In this document: one piece after another, positions 22,060 through 34,077 of the stretch | How positions within the stretch are numbered: the first letter of the stretch is position 1 | Layout: every line of letters begins with the position of its first letter | Origin: Agrypnia vestita | Taxonomy: Eukaryota; Arthropoda; Insecta; Trichoptera; Phryganeidae | Reading direction: 5' to 3' | DNA length: 64,000 nt | NCBI GenBank assembly: GCA_016648135.1 | Contig: JADDOH010010044.1 | Location: 1-64,000, forward strand | Program-made: the position numbers and the translations under genes | Notes under the pieces: generated by a model | The model's database searches: none | Told to the model about the DNA's origin: nothing | What the model saw: only the letters and a program-made list of their open reading frames with translations

Positions 22060-22470
22060 ACGTGCACACAACAATCGTTTCATTTATTCTCTCCCGTTTC
22101 CCTCCAAAACCGCCAGCGCCCCGGCGGTCGCGGTCAGAACCAAAATGTTTTGTGTTCCGAACACACAACGAGCATCTCGAAACCCATCTCAACTTTTTCC
22201 GACTCCATCGACTCTTTATGCATCTCCCGTCGGTTTATTTTTTAATTTCTTTTTCCCGCCTTTCATGCGGGCGGGAGCCGCCAGCGAGCACGGCGGCCGA
22301 ACACAATCGCCGGTATTATTTTTCGCTCAAAGTGCGCCGGAAAAGTATTCAACTGCTCTGTGTTTTTAATTCCGGCTAAAACTCGACCATGCGGCTGGCT
22401 GTAGATCGTATCTTGAATCCGGCTCGAAGGACCAATTTGTTCATGCAACTTGTTCGAATGTACAACGTTG
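22060..22470. other. GC-richer unique island
   Basis: High GC with 'ccagcgccccggcggtcgcg' and 'cgagcacggcggccgaac'. Overlapping frames on both strands (22044-22379, 21869-22192) have no recognisable domain, and their codon patterns look like by-products of GC content. Candidate regulatory element. Confidence 0.3.
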
Positions 22471-22684
22471 TCATGGACGGAAATGCATAATTATTATTAT
22501 TTATTTTTTGTGTTAATACGGTGCATTATTGAAAATATTAATAAAAAAATACAAGATACCTATTCTACACAGGCAAGCAATTAAAATAACAATCACTAAT
22601 AAAAATAAATACATTGAAAAAAACACAATTTTGTATATATTAAATATACACAGAAAATCTATTGAAAATATCACTATATTGAGG

Positions 22685-22915
22685 TAAAAAACCAAAGACA
22701 GCAATATCCAAAAAATAAAAAATAAATTGTGTACGCAGTCACCGATGATCGCCAATTTAAAATATATTTAATTCTATATTTTATTTATCTATTCCTTCCA
22801 AAATGATTATTCCCATAAAATCTCGAATTCAGCACGTTACAAAATAGTAATCCTTGATGACTGCATTCATTTTTATTTTGGATATTGCTGCCTTTGCTTT
22901 TATACCCTACATATT
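22685..22915 (+). mobile_element. MITE G, copy 3
   Basis: Left end 'ccaaagacagcaatatccaa', middle 'cgcagtcaccgatga', right end 'ttttggatattgctgccttt' and 'gcttttataccctaca'. The ends mirror each other as in 37795-38039. Confidence 0.8.
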
Positions 22916-23035
22916 ATTTCAAACATTAAAAGTCAACACAACATAAATAAATAAAGTAAAACATTGTCAGATTTTAATTTGTTGTCTTTGCTTTTATACC
23001 CTACATATGATTTCAAACATTAAAAGTCAACAAAA
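22889..23035 (+). repeat. Two-copy tandem duplication including the right end of MITE G
   Basis: 'tttgcttttataccctacat' plus 'atttcaaacattaaaagtca' occurs at about 22893 and 22985, period about 91 bp. Confidence 0.8.
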
Positions 23036-23199
23036 CAGTGAAACGTAGCTGGGTGCGACTAAAAAGTTATTAACGGAAAATATTTAGAGTTATCCATCTT
23101 TGGACTTGTTTGTGATGAAATTTATACCAATCAAAAGCATAGAAGACAGTTTTCTGTATTGATTTAACCAATAGCAATTCTTATAAGTGACGACATGAC

Positions 23200-23665
23200 T
23201 TTTCTACTGGTTGATATGCTGTTATGAAAATTGCATAAGCTCCAAGAGCTATGCGCTATTTGAAATCTATTGTAGTTGAATATGCTCTGGGCGCCAGTAA
23301 TATGTTATTATTTGTGAAAGTCAAATCGTTATTTTAACCGGTTACTCGTGATTCTGTTATAACTGTATAAATGATTGGAACTTTCATGTAAGATAATGAT
23401 AATAACGAGATATAAGTGATCTAGTACCGATGCTTGCCTGTCGAATTGCGAAATATCAGTTAGATACCAATTATCGATACAAATCTCAAATCACGGTTAC
23501 TGTGTAACTGGTTGAAATGCAATTATTACTAGTATTATGGTGCTTGCTCTTCCATTTACTCTTTTATATACAAGCAAAATGCAATTCGGTACGTGGTTAC
23601 TATATTAAATGCGTATTTTAAAAATTTATCCATTGACGGAGAGCTGTCTTGATTTAAATTGTAGT
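23200..23665 (+). repeat. Dispersed repeat E, copy 2
   Basis: Carries 'gctgttatgaaaattgcata', 'gctctgggcgcc', 'tatacaagcaaaatg' and 'ccattgacggagagctgtc' in the same order as 570-830 but longer. Confidence 0.45.
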
Positions 23666-23669
23666 TAAT

Positions 23670-25120
23670 GTAGTATACCTTGAGTTGGAATATAGCTAGA
23701 CAGAATACGTATGAGTACGCAAGCATATAACGCAGCACGTGGCTTTTTATGTACCCTAAAGAAGTATAATTTCTAACACGCATACATGAATGAGTACACG
23801 CACCCATTTTTTTATTATTAAAGAAAGCAAAGTGAGCAAAGTTGATCAATTTTTCTTACGTATTCTCCTACAATTTTTATTATCTCCTACATTTTGGTTA
23901 AGAAATATATCAAATTAAAATTTATTTATGATGTTCCGTATATTTCAAACACGGATATTTTCCTAAAGTGATGCAAACTAAATTATTTAATCAATTAATA
24001 AATCGATAATTTGAAAAAGAAGAAAATTGCTTAACTTTGTGGGCTATATATGATTGTATGGACTTATGAAATGTATTTTTTTACAATTACAAAGAAAACG
24101 ATTATCTCAAATTTGTTAAAATTATTGTAAAATCTGTATGTTTTAAAAGTCCACAAAGTAGACCAATTTTTTCAATTTCTGAAATATCATTGGTTTGGTT
24201 ATTTATAAATTGATTAAAAAAAATTGTTTGTATCATTTCAGGACGATATAAGAAGAATTAAAATTATGATATAATTTGTGCAATTCGCTCACATTGCTTG
24301 ACGATCGCCTTAAAACTAAAGTAAAAATGTATCCTACCACAGCCTAGAAACAATAAAATGTACAATAAATTGTAACCAAAGTATTATTTTTTAGTTCTAA
24401 TGAATAAAAAATATCAATTAAGTCACTAAGTTCAAATTCAGCTTTTGTAAAACAAAAAATATATTTGTAGTAATTTTTTTTTAAATTTTGTTGCCTTATT
24501 ATTCAGTCACTTTCGCCCGCCCATAAAATTGAATAATGTTGCCTATTTCGCTTAAAATCCACCCAACAGCGAATATTTCACTCTAATAAATCATTAATAG
24601 CTATTTAATAAGTTACTGCTCTAAATTTCTAAAGACAAGCAATATTTCACGCGTGCTATGGACCCAAGAACTAACATCGCAACGGCCAGGAAATTGGAAA
24701 GCGCGCCATTTGAGAATTAAATGAAAGCGTGTATAAAATTACGCAAAAATAGCCCTCACCCCTAAGCCTGCACCCTCGTGTCGAGGTAACAACCTTATAT
24801 TAAAAGGGCACTTCCAACGGTGGGCTTAATTTAGTGTCTGTCTAGTTGCCAACTCCTGAATTAAATTCCTATCGTGTTTTCAGGTCAAAACACTCTAAGG
24901 GTGAGCTTTGGGTGGTCTTGGGTTCATCTGTCACTCGATCAATGTTGCATTTTGTTTGTTTTTTCTACTTCGTCGTGTTTTTGCTCCCTTGGAGCAACAA
25001 GGTTGCATCTGATATTTACATCAAATGGAAGTATTGCACTTCAATTTTTTTTTTTTATTTATTAGAGACACAAACAGGATAATAGGTACATGATTCTCTG
25101 ATAATAAACATTATAGTGAA
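23670..25120. other. Unique-looking stretch, no gene seen
   Basis: AT-rich to 24640. 24640-24960 is GC-richer ('gcgtgctatggacccaagaa', 'cacccctaagcctgcaccct') with no repeat partner and no convincing frame. Confidence 0.3.
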
Positions 25121-25124
25121 GACT

Positions 25125-25180
25125 ATGCCCATTATCCCAATTACAAGTGTCTTCGGCACGCTCTAGTAACATGTATTTTT
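25125..25180 (+). repeat. Short repeat M, copy 2
   Basis: 'atcccaattacaagtgtctt', 'cggcacgctctagtaacatg', matching 18215-18280. Confidence 0.6.
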
Positions 25181-25615
25181 TCAATTAATTATATTTTACA
25201 TGTACATTTATGTGTATTATATATTTTGTGTTTGAATGTAGTGCGATTAGTATTTTTAATTTTATTTTATTCAATTAATTTTAAATATTTATCTTTCCTT
25301 GGCGGAGTTCGGTTCTTTGATTTTTTTAGGAATATAATTGTATATGATTTGAATCACTACAGGCGACCACAATCAAAAGACCATTCCCTAGCTTTGTCCG
25401 GTAAGAAGAAAGCGAGAAAAATTTGCCTGGCAAGCCCGTATTGCAAGCCTCAATACGATATTCCAAATAAATATATATTTTTAGTTTAAAAAAGTATACT
25501 CACTTACTAGAAAAACTTATTTTGTGTTCATTTTTTGCATTGTAACAATACACATATTTTTTGCGCAAAACTAGGAGAAGTTCCGTTCGTACAATTTTTC
25601 ACAATATAAAGATTT

Positions 25616-25925
25616 TTTTACTCCCTTTCTTTTAACTCGTGGCGTCTGCGGTTTGTTGTCCGCCGGAAAAGCTTTGGATCGATTTTTAACCTTTTTCCCG
25701 TGATCCAATCGAGCTGAAACTTTGCAGGTAGACTCGTGGCGACGATAAAAATTATCTAACAAATTTTTGTTTAAAAAATTTAATAACTGTCGGATAATTT
25801 TGGATTTTTCGAAATTTTAATGGTTTTTACAAATTGGAATCATTACAACGCGTGCAGTAGGCACGAAACCTGATTTAATGAGGAAGGGAGTGTAATAAAA
25901 ACTTGGTTTTTATGGTTTAGTTTTT
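25616..25925 (+). mobile_element. Repeat A, copy 1
   Basis: Starts actccctttcttttaactcg, contains 'gatccaatcgagctgaaact', 'agactcgtggcgacgat' and 'ggatttttcgaaattttaat', and ends in 'gaagggagtgtaataaaaac', 'ttggtttttatgg'. Ends are partly mirrored (ACTCCCTTTC / GAAGGGAGT), and an ATAAAAAC-ttg-GTTTTTAT hairpin sits near the 3' end. No ORF. Confidence 0.85.
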
Positions 25926-26289
25926 TTTTAATTCATTCCGTACAGTTTTTAAGCATAGCCTGTTTTAAATGAGCGTACAAATAGATCAAACTATGAATGA
26001 AACAAAAAATGAAGAAAATATCAAACTAAACAAATTGGATTATTTATGGATTTGACGTTAACGCTGTAGAGACTATTCATCTTACTTTATTTTATTTTTG
26101 ATGAGATATCTCAATTATTATAATTTCCTTGTCTATCTGTCCTTCCGTAACATCCTGTAACGTCCGTAACTTTAAAAAATCGTTTTTTTTTATTTCGTTT
26201 TGTTTAAAAATACGAAAATAAATACACGTGTACATGTAATTTGAATCAAAATAATCATATTTAATACTATCTTAAATAATTTTATTAAA

Positions 26290-26700
26290 AACTAGCTTAC
26301 ATGCGGGGCTTCGCGCGCGTAGATTTTTATTATATTTTTGTCATATTTGATCAATTTGTGTATTAACCTTAACATATAGATATATGTCGTCGCGAACTTT
26401 TTTATAAAATTTTCGAGTTCTACAACTTATCTTTAGAAAGCATTTAAATATCTCTTATCGTAAAAGCGGCGTTTATAAAAGACGCTTACTTGATCATTTT
26501 TTGTCGACTTTAATTGTAAAATAGGTCACCACGAAAAGCTCTTTTATTTTAACGGAATAATATATAACTTATATCCACCCTTAAAGTCCATTCTAAATAT
26601 TGGTGAAAGAATTTTCGAAATCGGGTGAGTCGTTTCGGAGATTACTTCCAAGATCCAAACTTACAAACTATACTTCTTTATATATTAGTATATATAATAA
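26290..26700 (+). repeat. Lepidopteran dispersed repeat K, copy 2 (longer)
   Basis: Opens 'actagcttacatgcggggct-tcgcg', has 'ttaaccttaacatatagata', and closes 'atcgggtgagtcgtttcgga' and 'acttctttatatattagtat'. About 410 bp, closer to full length than copy 1. The opening has lost the usual gtgcccgcg. Confidence 0.75.
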
Positions 26701-26709
26701 AGTTTATAA

Positions 26710-27135
26710 GAAAATTGATTAAGAATTTCTGATGTGCCTCTGTCGGAGATGTTAATTTCATCTTGAAGAAATAAATAGTTTTATTAAAATTCGTAATCGT
26801 TCATCTTTTATTTTTATATTTTGTATATACGTACAGTTCTGTATTGCTTTCAGCATTCGCGTATTCCCATATATTTCGACGAATACGAATATACAGAATT
26901 AGACGGATGTTCGCTTATATAAAATCAAATACATCTATTCGGAACATCCCTAAAAGGTATACTTGTCAAAATCATAAACTAAAAAGGTCACAAAAAAAAA
27001 ATGTCAGAAATATCAAGAAAAATAATGAGTTCAACCAGACACGCGTGACGTGTGAAACTAAAAAATTCCAAGTAATTGAATGTTTCGGCGTTAACTTTAT
27101 GGAAATCCATTATGAACAAATAATGAAATAAAACA
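26710..27135. other. AT-rich stretch, no gene seen
   Basis: A plus frame at 26844-27131 (95 codons) is Lys/Arg/Asn-rich without a domain and is read as chance. Confidence 0.3.
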
Positions 27136-27138
27136 ATG

Positions 27139-27238
27139 AACTTTGTTTTTTTCCACTTATATTTGAGCACTTGTTTCACTACATTCCGAAACATGTAGTG
27201 AAACAAGTGCTCAAATATAAGTGGAAAAAAACAAAGTT
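27139..27238. repeat. Perfect inverted repeat, 46-bp arms, 8-base loop
   Basis: Arms 27139-27184 and 27193-27238 match without a mismatch around tccgaaac. It directly abuts the poly-A tail of the LINE to its right. Confidence 0.95.
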
Positions 27239-27239
27239 T

Positions 27240-28045
27240 TTTTATTTTTTTTTTTTTTTTTTTACATATCAGACCCACAAAACATCACATTGATATTTGT
27301 CTGTAGGTGCATCAATACATATATATAATAAATTGTATTTACCAGAAATACATTCATATGAATTAATTACAATAGATCTTATAAACTCAAATACAAATCT
27401 ACAATACTATACAACAATACAAGAAAAAATACAAATTATTACCAAAATCAAAATAAGTCTTTTTTATTTAATAACATATTCATTAATTCTGTATTTTCCC
27501 CTTTTTTATTAATATCCATTTTGACACGACATGGGATTTTATTAAATATTTTTGGTATGACATATTTTAATGTTCTTTGTCCATATTTATTTATGACCTT
27601 CGGTATTCGTAGTCCTTCTTTAACCGTAAATCTGGTACTATGTTTATGCTTATATGTCCCATCTTCATGATATCGTGTAATTAGTTTGTACCACAAGATA
27701 GCATTAATTGGCATAGAGCCTTGTTTCTTGAAGAGTTCCTGTATATCTTTACTAGCACTTTCTTTATTTATTAATTTTATAGCCGAATTTTGAATATTTT
27801 GAATTTTTCTAATATTAGTTTTGCAAGTTAGACCCCAGCTAATTATTCCATACCTTATTACCGATTCCGCTAAAGATTGATATATAGTTTTCATAGTCTG
27901 TATCGGAACATAGTATTTAATCTTGTGCATACATCCCAATACAGTTCTCAACCTCTTACATACCTTATTTACCTGAATATCCCATTTGTTTTGTTTTATT
28001 TCATTATTTGTTCTAAAATATTCCGATAAATTTGTGATCAAATCT
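27240..28045 (-). mobile_element. LINE 3' fragment with poly-A tail (Jockey/CR1-like)
   Basis: A 197-codon uninterrupted minus frame (28041-27448) reads WDIQVNKVCKRLRTVLGCMH, IYQSLAESVIRYGIISWGLT, IRKIQNIQNSAIKLINKE and ending in basic residues: the thumb/connection part of a LINE reverse transcriptase. A run of about 20 T on plus at 27243-27263 is its poly-A tail. The longest open TE frame in the window, suggesting a comparatively young insertion, 5'-truncated at about 28045. Confidence 0.9.
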
Positions 28046-28412
28046 CACATATTTAAAATTTATCTTATTCCATTGACACAGCATATATTTATTTGTATAA
28101 TGGTTTAGTTTACTTTACTTTACCAACGTAGTAATCTGATCTTGTAAATACTATTTAAACATTAACTCAATACGGCCAAATAAAGTTATGATAGCATTAA
28201 TTTTTAAATAAATTAAAATGGCTTTATAATCTGCTTCGGTTTAAAAACCATTCCAGTTAAATCAATAGTAATTGCGTATTTGTAAATAAAATAAGTTTAT
28301 GTTTGAAATGTCGGTATCATATTTTCATTTAAACTCAACTGCCATGTTTATTTAAATCGCTGAATTAGCAAATGGTCACGTTAAGCATTATTAAAATGAC
28401 TGTTTGTGCGGC

Positions 28413-28438
28413 GAGTGGGGTGGGGGGTGGGGGGAGGT
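28413..28438 (+). other. G-rich tract (possible G-quadruplex)
   Basis: GGGG, GGGGGG and GGGGGG separated by single T, then AGG. The long runs could split to supply four tetrad strands. Confidence 0.45.
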
Positions 28439-28684
28439 TACGGACACCCTGTAGATCTCCCATTCCAGGTTCGATATAACGCCTCAATATAATGCTTCAG
28501 ATTTAAAAGATATAACATCGCTACTAGGAACATACATACTGTTACAGCCAAAATCATACTTGTAAACATGCCTAGCAGTTTATGTATGTTGTATGTATGT
28601 ACTGCTTGTAATGCTTTATCTTATCTACAGATATAAGATAATGTATAATGTTATATAATGAGGAAAATCAGCACATTAAAAATG

Positions 28685-28975
28685 TTCCATTGTTTCATCT
28701 GCTTGTCTGCTTGTCTGCCGGAAAAAAATTGGATCGATTTTTAACCCTTTTTCCGTGATCCAATCGTGCTGAAATTTTGCATTCAGACTCGTGGCGAATA
28801 TAAAAATGAGCTAACAAATTTTCATTTAAAAAATTTTAATAATTATAGTATTATTTTGGATTTTTCGAAATTTTTATTACTCCCTTTCGTAGCGTCGCCC
28901 GACTCGAGCCTGACGTGTGGAGAAGAAGAATGAGAAATGAAGTATAATAAAAACTTGTTTTTTATGGGTTTTTTT
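28685..28975 (+). mobile_element. Repeat A, copy 2 (rearranged)
   Basis: 'ggatcgatttttaacccttt', 'ccgtgatccaatcgtgctga', 'cagactcgtggcgaat', then 'ttactccctttcgtagcgtc' appears in the middle rather than at the start, and the end is 'ataataaaaacttgttttt'. Confidence 0.75.
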
Positions 28976-29474
28976 TTTTAAACTTCGGATAGTTTGGAAA
29001 CGATAGAATGTGAGTAGGTACCTACTTAATTATTTTTAAATTGTTTGAAGTTTGAAAAATTGAACAATTTAAAGCAACAGAAAGCTTGTGTTGATATCTG
29101 CAAAAGAGAAAAAAAGAGTTGAAATGTTTTCTTAAAGCGTCTTGTATCCGTTGTGTTGTTTTCTATAATATTGATAAAAACAATGTAATTTTTTTAATTT
29201 TAAACTAAATTACGATCACCCAGTTTCCGAGTTTTTATTTATTTTCCGTTAAGCGTTGATTTCTAGTGAAATTTCCATACCAAATAGTTTCAATACACAT
29301 ACAGTTGTATCGAAGACGTTAAAAACAATCAACAAAATTGTTCGTTCTTTGAAATCAATAATTTTGTCCAACCACAAAGTTAATACCATAAATATAAAAA
29401 AATATCAACACTGAATTAATATAATGTATATATTTAATAAAAAAAACAATTTTTATATACCTACCACTATTTTG

Positions 29475-29525
29475 TTAAATTATCAACACGTTTCGGGGCC
29501 ATTGGTTCGTTCGCCAGGGACCACG
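29475..29525 (-). ncRNA. Degenerate hammerhead motif
   Basis: Minus strand: CTGGCGA (A6 changed to G), remnants of stem II, intact GAAAC, ACGTGT, GTT. Flanks resemble 2950-3010, so same family. Confidence 0.5.
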
Positions 29526-29559
29526 AATACTCTTTCATCAATCAATTTCGTTGTCTGTC

Positions 29560-29975
29560 GGTCCGTCCGTCTATCCCCGTAACTTCGTGTACCGTCCGTA
29601 ATATCATTCGAGTTCACGGCTAAGAAAACGATATTTAAACGGCTGGAGATGGGCCTTGAACCCCGGGCCTTGAAACTGGCCGCTTAACGCATGTTGCTAC
29701 CGCTCCCTTTCCGTGAATCGCCAAAAAGATAGTATAAATATATAATAGGGCTTAGCAAGGACGCGAACTATTTCATGTTCCGCCCAGCACAATCCCAGGG
29801 TAAAATAGTTCCATTAACTGCCGGCAAGTGAAATATTTAAAAAATGATCAAATAGCTTGATTAAAGTCGTTATTATTATTTCATGGGTATCGGCTATATA
29901 TAAGTAGGTAAATACTGATTCTTTAGAAACCAGCATGTAAAATTACCGTTATTTTTGACGGGTTACAGCTAGTTT
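29560..29975. repeat. Repeat J, longer copy, with a tRNA-like SINE head on minus
   Basis: 'gtccgtccgtctatccccgt-aacttcgtgt' matches 59940-59980. 'gacgggttacagctag' matches 16180. On the minus strand, 29645-29710 reads like a tRNA 3' half with B box GGTTCAAGGCC, so part of J may be tRNA-derived. Confidence 0.5.
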
Positions 29976-30091
29976 AATTAATAACTGTTATTAATTAGAC
30001 CTGATGAGAGACGTACTCTCAAGTAATATTCGACGTTGAAGGGCACTAGAAGAATAAGAAGGTATGGAGACATTTGAGCTTCCCACGGTAT

Positions 30092-30097
30092 ATATAT

Positions 30098-30130
<33 letters not shown>

Positions 30131-30134
30131 TTAT
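30092..30134. repeat. (TA)n microsatellite
   Basis: About 43 bp of alternating TA with one interruption. Confidence 0.9.
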
Positions 30135-30289
30135 TTTTTTTCAAAGCATTGATCCTCCGCTTTTGTTTTGCTATTAAAGTCGACAATTCTACACCGTAGC
30201 GAAATATTTATTTAACTTTTTAATTACTTTTTTAATTACATACATATGATTACGACATTCTAAAAATAATTCAGTTTGAGTAGCTTGTT

Positions 30290-30445
30290 GATGTAGTGGT
30301 CGTAACGCTCGCTCAATGGTTCGGTCCCCATTCTAGAATATCGACAAGTTAGTCCTATTCTCATAGCGTTTAGCTTATTTATAAATAGTAAGAATATTGA
30401 TATTCTTGTTGCCAACGTATTCCGTGTTTATACAAAATAATAATA
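30290..30445 (+). mobile_element. tRNA-derived SINE, copy 2 (diverged)
   Basis: 'gtagcttgttgatgtagtgg', 'gctcgctcaatggttcggtc', then 'agttagtcctattctcatag' and 'tagtaagaatattgat', ending in an (ATA)n tail. Same family as 4288-4483 but more eroded in the head. Confidence 0.75.
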
Positions 30446-30534
30446 ATAATTAACATTACACGAAAATTCAATTCCTACAAATACCCATTTTTACCCATTA
30501 ATAAAAACATTGCACATAATTACTTTATACCTGC

Positions 30535-30835
30535 TCCTTTACCCCAAAACAAGGCTTCGAGTATTAACGCAGCGCCGCCATAATATCATAATCCTACATC
30601 CAATTAGTCGGAGCATCAACTCTCGCGTCGGTCTATTTTGTAATTCCGGCGTTGAAGCGACCCCGAGTGAGTGACATGTGAGGGAGGGGGCGGCGGCTGA
30701 ACTGGCTTTGTAGTTCACCTTTTTCCCATCACTCGCCGTTCCGCGGTGCAGCCTCAATTTATCGGGTGCAATTTCAAGCCCGGCTTCAGGGGCGCTCATT
30801 CACTTTGTCCTGACGCGCCCAGATGGCATTAAATG
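30535..30835. other. GC-richer unique island
   Basis: 'gagggagggggcggcggctg', 'cgccgttccgcggtgcagcc' and similar. A minus frame of 86 codons (30539-30799) exists but has no family signature. Candidate regulatory element or cryptic exon. Confidence 0.3.
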
Positions 30836-30879
30836 AACAAAACTCTATTTCCTTCTCAACATAAACGCGGCGCGGACAG

Positions 30880-31990
30880 GCGATCGAATGTATTCATATT
30901 AGCGAACGGAAAAAATACACACGCACACGTTCACTACTTTGAGGACTACAAAATGTGTACTACATTTTTAGTAGGTACCGAAGCATTACACACTTCGTCT
31001 GCTTCAATAAACTACGTGAAATGAAGTCATTATCGTTATTTTAAAGGTCTCTGATTGTTACTGTTTGCTTGTGTACTAATCATCCTTTATATACAGGGTG
31101 TACCAGAGCTAGCGGCAGAAACTTGGCAGGTAGATTCCTGACTATGTTATGAGTCTAAAACTTTCAAGCAACCATGGTCTTATATCAATATTTATGGAGA
31201 TATGCAATATCAAAATGTGCATTTTTTTCAATATTTCTCACTTATTTTTTGCAAAAAGTTGAACTATCATTACAGTATCTTATGTCGATTATGAAAAATA
31301 CATTCGCTTTAATACAAGTCGAATAAAATGATAAAAACTCAATTTTTACAAGGTTTTTATCATTTTATTTAAGTTGCATTGAAGTAAATGAATTTTTCAT
31401 AATCGATATAAATTACTGTAATGATAGTTCAACTTTTTGCAAAAAAATAAATCAGAAATATTGAAAGAAAAATCCAAACTTTGATATTGCATACCTCCAT
31501 AACTATTGATAGGTCATGGTTGCTTGAACATTTTAGACTCATAACACAGTCAGAAATCTACCGGCCAAGTTTCTGCTGCTGGCTCTGATTGTATATTGTT
31601 CATTTCTACTCTTCATTTATTTTATATTGTTCATTTTACATATCTTTATACTGTTACATTTTATATTGTTCAGTTTCGGTCCCAGAATTTTTCAGTTTTC
31701 AAATTTTTCCTCATTTAGCTACATCAACTTTCCCAAAAAAATAAAATCTGACGGGGGGCGGGATTTCAAAAAGACGTTTTAGCCACATCATTTTAACAAA
31801 ATTGAAGTGTGTGTAGTTTGAAGTGTGTACACTGTGTGCTTGGAAGTATAAAATTTGTGTGCGATTTAAAGTGTCTAGTTTGTAGTGTGCAGTACACTTA
31901 CAAACGTGTGACGAGTGCGCTTCAGCATAATGTAGTATTACAGTATAAACGATCCACACATGTCACTAGGATGAACCTCTGTCGAGATGA
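30880..31990 (+). mobile_element. Repeat I, copy 1, split by a foldback element
   Basis: The 5' part has 'cacacgttcactactttgag', 'tagtaggtaccgaagcatta'. The 3' part (31650-31990) has 'tagctacatcaactt', 'ttacaaacgtgtgacgagtg'. Both match 42600-43330 in order. 31094-31610 is an inserted element F. Confidence 0.7.
31094..31610. mobile_element. Foldback element F, copy 3 (complete)
   Basis: Opens acagggtgtaccagagctag-cggcagaaact and closes with the mirrored 'aagtttctgctgctggctct'. Long arms ('gcaaaaagttgaactatcat' / 'atgatagttcaactttttgc') meet at a short centre near 31345. No coding sequence. Confidence 0.88.
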
Positions 31991-32106
31991 GCGCAGCTTT
32001 ACAGCAAAATGATGGCAAAATACTACATAAAATTATTAATTTTCTTTGATATAAATAGAAAATATATAAAACAAAGAATAAATGTCTAAAAAAATATTAA
32101 TTATTA

Positions 32107-32580
32107 TTAAATTCGTGGGTCATGGGCCTTTGGAGACAAATGAATATATTGGAAATTGATCAACTATTTATTAATTAGAAATTAATTATTTTAACATGAA
32201 TTAAGTTTAACACTAGTTAATTACTCGTTTATAAACTCTTCATTATCGCTGGGTAACACTTTCAAGTATTATCTGTTTAAATATCGCACAAAAGTAGGCA
32301 CTCCACTTAATTATATGTTGCTTGGTTTACAACGTACGATGTTTAAAATGTTTTCGCCACGGTTCACCGCCGCTGCTTAGACCCGCTATTTATAGCAATC
32401 ACGTTGGTTTCTCGAATCCTCGAGAAAATTCTTATCATTTCTAGATTTTAGAAGAAGGTTCCCGTCGCATCTAGGCTGTTTCAGGCATCTCCTGAATATT
32501 GTAGATAATCCTAGAGTGCTGTAGGGTATTTTAGAGCATTCCATAGTGCTGTTCCAAAGTGACAAGGGATGCGGACAGTG
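32107..32580 (+). mobile_element. Repeat H, copy 2
   Basis: 'cgtgggtcatgggcctttgg', 'tcattatcgctgggtaacac', 'ggttcccgtcgcatctaggc' and 'atcctagagtgctgtagg' follow the order of 37645-38480. Confidence 0.7.
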
Positions 32581-33756
32581 CGCTATTCCTTATGTTTAAT
32601 ATTAATAATAATATGATATAATGAAAAAATACAGTTCAATGAGCACATAAATAAATTAAAACGCTTTTTTCTGCAGCTGGATATTTGTGCAAATGCAGTT
32701 GGTAATACTAACAACAATATTTTTGTGGAATCATCTTGTGTCAGTAAAAATAAAAGTTGGGTGTCCACACTAACAATGATAAAATGGATACCAGACATTT
32801 CAATATCATTGTTATTACTCAGCATGGCAGTCTTAATCATTTTTTTTAAAGGACAATGTATTGGCAATCTAAATGTTTTCGGGAAGTACATTAAAGAGCA
32901 AAGAGGCCTTGTAAAAAAAAAATTTGTCCAAATACTTCCTTAGCATTTATTTTCTGATACAGTAGTTAAAATTAAAAGGATAAATTAATGAAGTCTCTTC
33001 AACTGTTTTATGTATTCCTCAATACAAATATATCAATTGAAATAGCCCCTGTACACAAAATAAAATGAGATATGTCTCATAGATTCAATTGAGAAAATTT
33101 TCAGTTTGTTTTATTTTAATTCCAGTTAATGTAGCGAAACGCAACACCACATTAGCGTATAATGTAGCAACAAACACATTACCAAAGCATCTTAATATGT
33201 ATGAGAAGACAATGCCATACCCATTGGACTACGAGGACTGACAATGTATAAAAGATATTGAGATTTTAATAATAAATCAATAACTACAAGATTTTCGATT
33301 GGATATCGAGGTTACGTCACCAATATTGAGTATGTACAAATAATTATTCAAGAATGCATCAAACCGCACACATTTATTCAATTTTAGCCGCTTCAAATGC
33401 AATCATTCAAGTGACAAACAGAACATAAATGGTCAACGGAATAACATTTCGCGTGCGACATACTTTAAGTTAGGAGATCTTTGAGACATGGCGGGACTCG
33501 AGAAATCTCATGGGAGTAACAAAATCCGTATCCCAGAAATTTTCTGCACTCAAAAACCTCCACAAAATGTATCCCTACATGGGTTATTAAACGGGCTCAA
33601 TGGATATATTGGACGGTTTCGTATTGAACAGATGTTTACATAAAATATTTACAAATATCATAGTCTGATGCTTTCATGATGGCGGTGATTCAGTAATAAT
33701 TCTATTGAAATTTAAATTAAAAGAAATCAACACACGATTTTAAGAGTTCAGCATTT
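32581..33756. other. AT-rich stretch, no gene seen
   Basis: Overlapping frames 32583-32891 (minus) and 32725-32943 (plus) have no family signature. 33120-33640 is slightly GC-richer unique sequence. Confidence 0.3.
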
Positions 33757-33830
33757 TTATTATCCAAACCAGGACGATCGTGTCGGCAGATTATGCCATT
33801 ATCAGCTGATAAACAAAGAACATTTAAGTG
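33757..33830 (-). ncRNA. Degenerate hammerhead motif of a distinct sequence family
   Basis: Minus strand 33805-33780: CTGATAA (G8 changed to A), stem II GGCA/TGCC with loop TAATC, GACAC in place of GAAAC, palindromic ACGATCGT, GTC triplet, and a 5-bp stem I ATCAG/CTGGT. The layout is retained although two core bases are lost. Both helices I and III are better than in the other copies. Confidence 0.5.
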
Positions 33831-34077
33831 AATTTATATATACAAAAATTATTTTATAAAATTAAGGAAAATCACATGACTAACATGTATTCAATCAATA
33901 CAGATAATGGTTTTACAATTATACCATCTGAATAGGTGATGAAATGTTAACTCTAAAATACATGATATTGAACTCTTAAAAACGTGTGTTATGCATACAT
34001 TTTTTTATTACATATTTTATAGTATATTACAAAAATACCTAATTACCTTTGCTTAAAAATGAGCTAATCTTGCTTAT

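Noticed and set aside
22044..22379. 111-codon plus frame in a GC-rich island
   Set aside because: Two other frames are open over the same bases and the peptide lacks any family signature.
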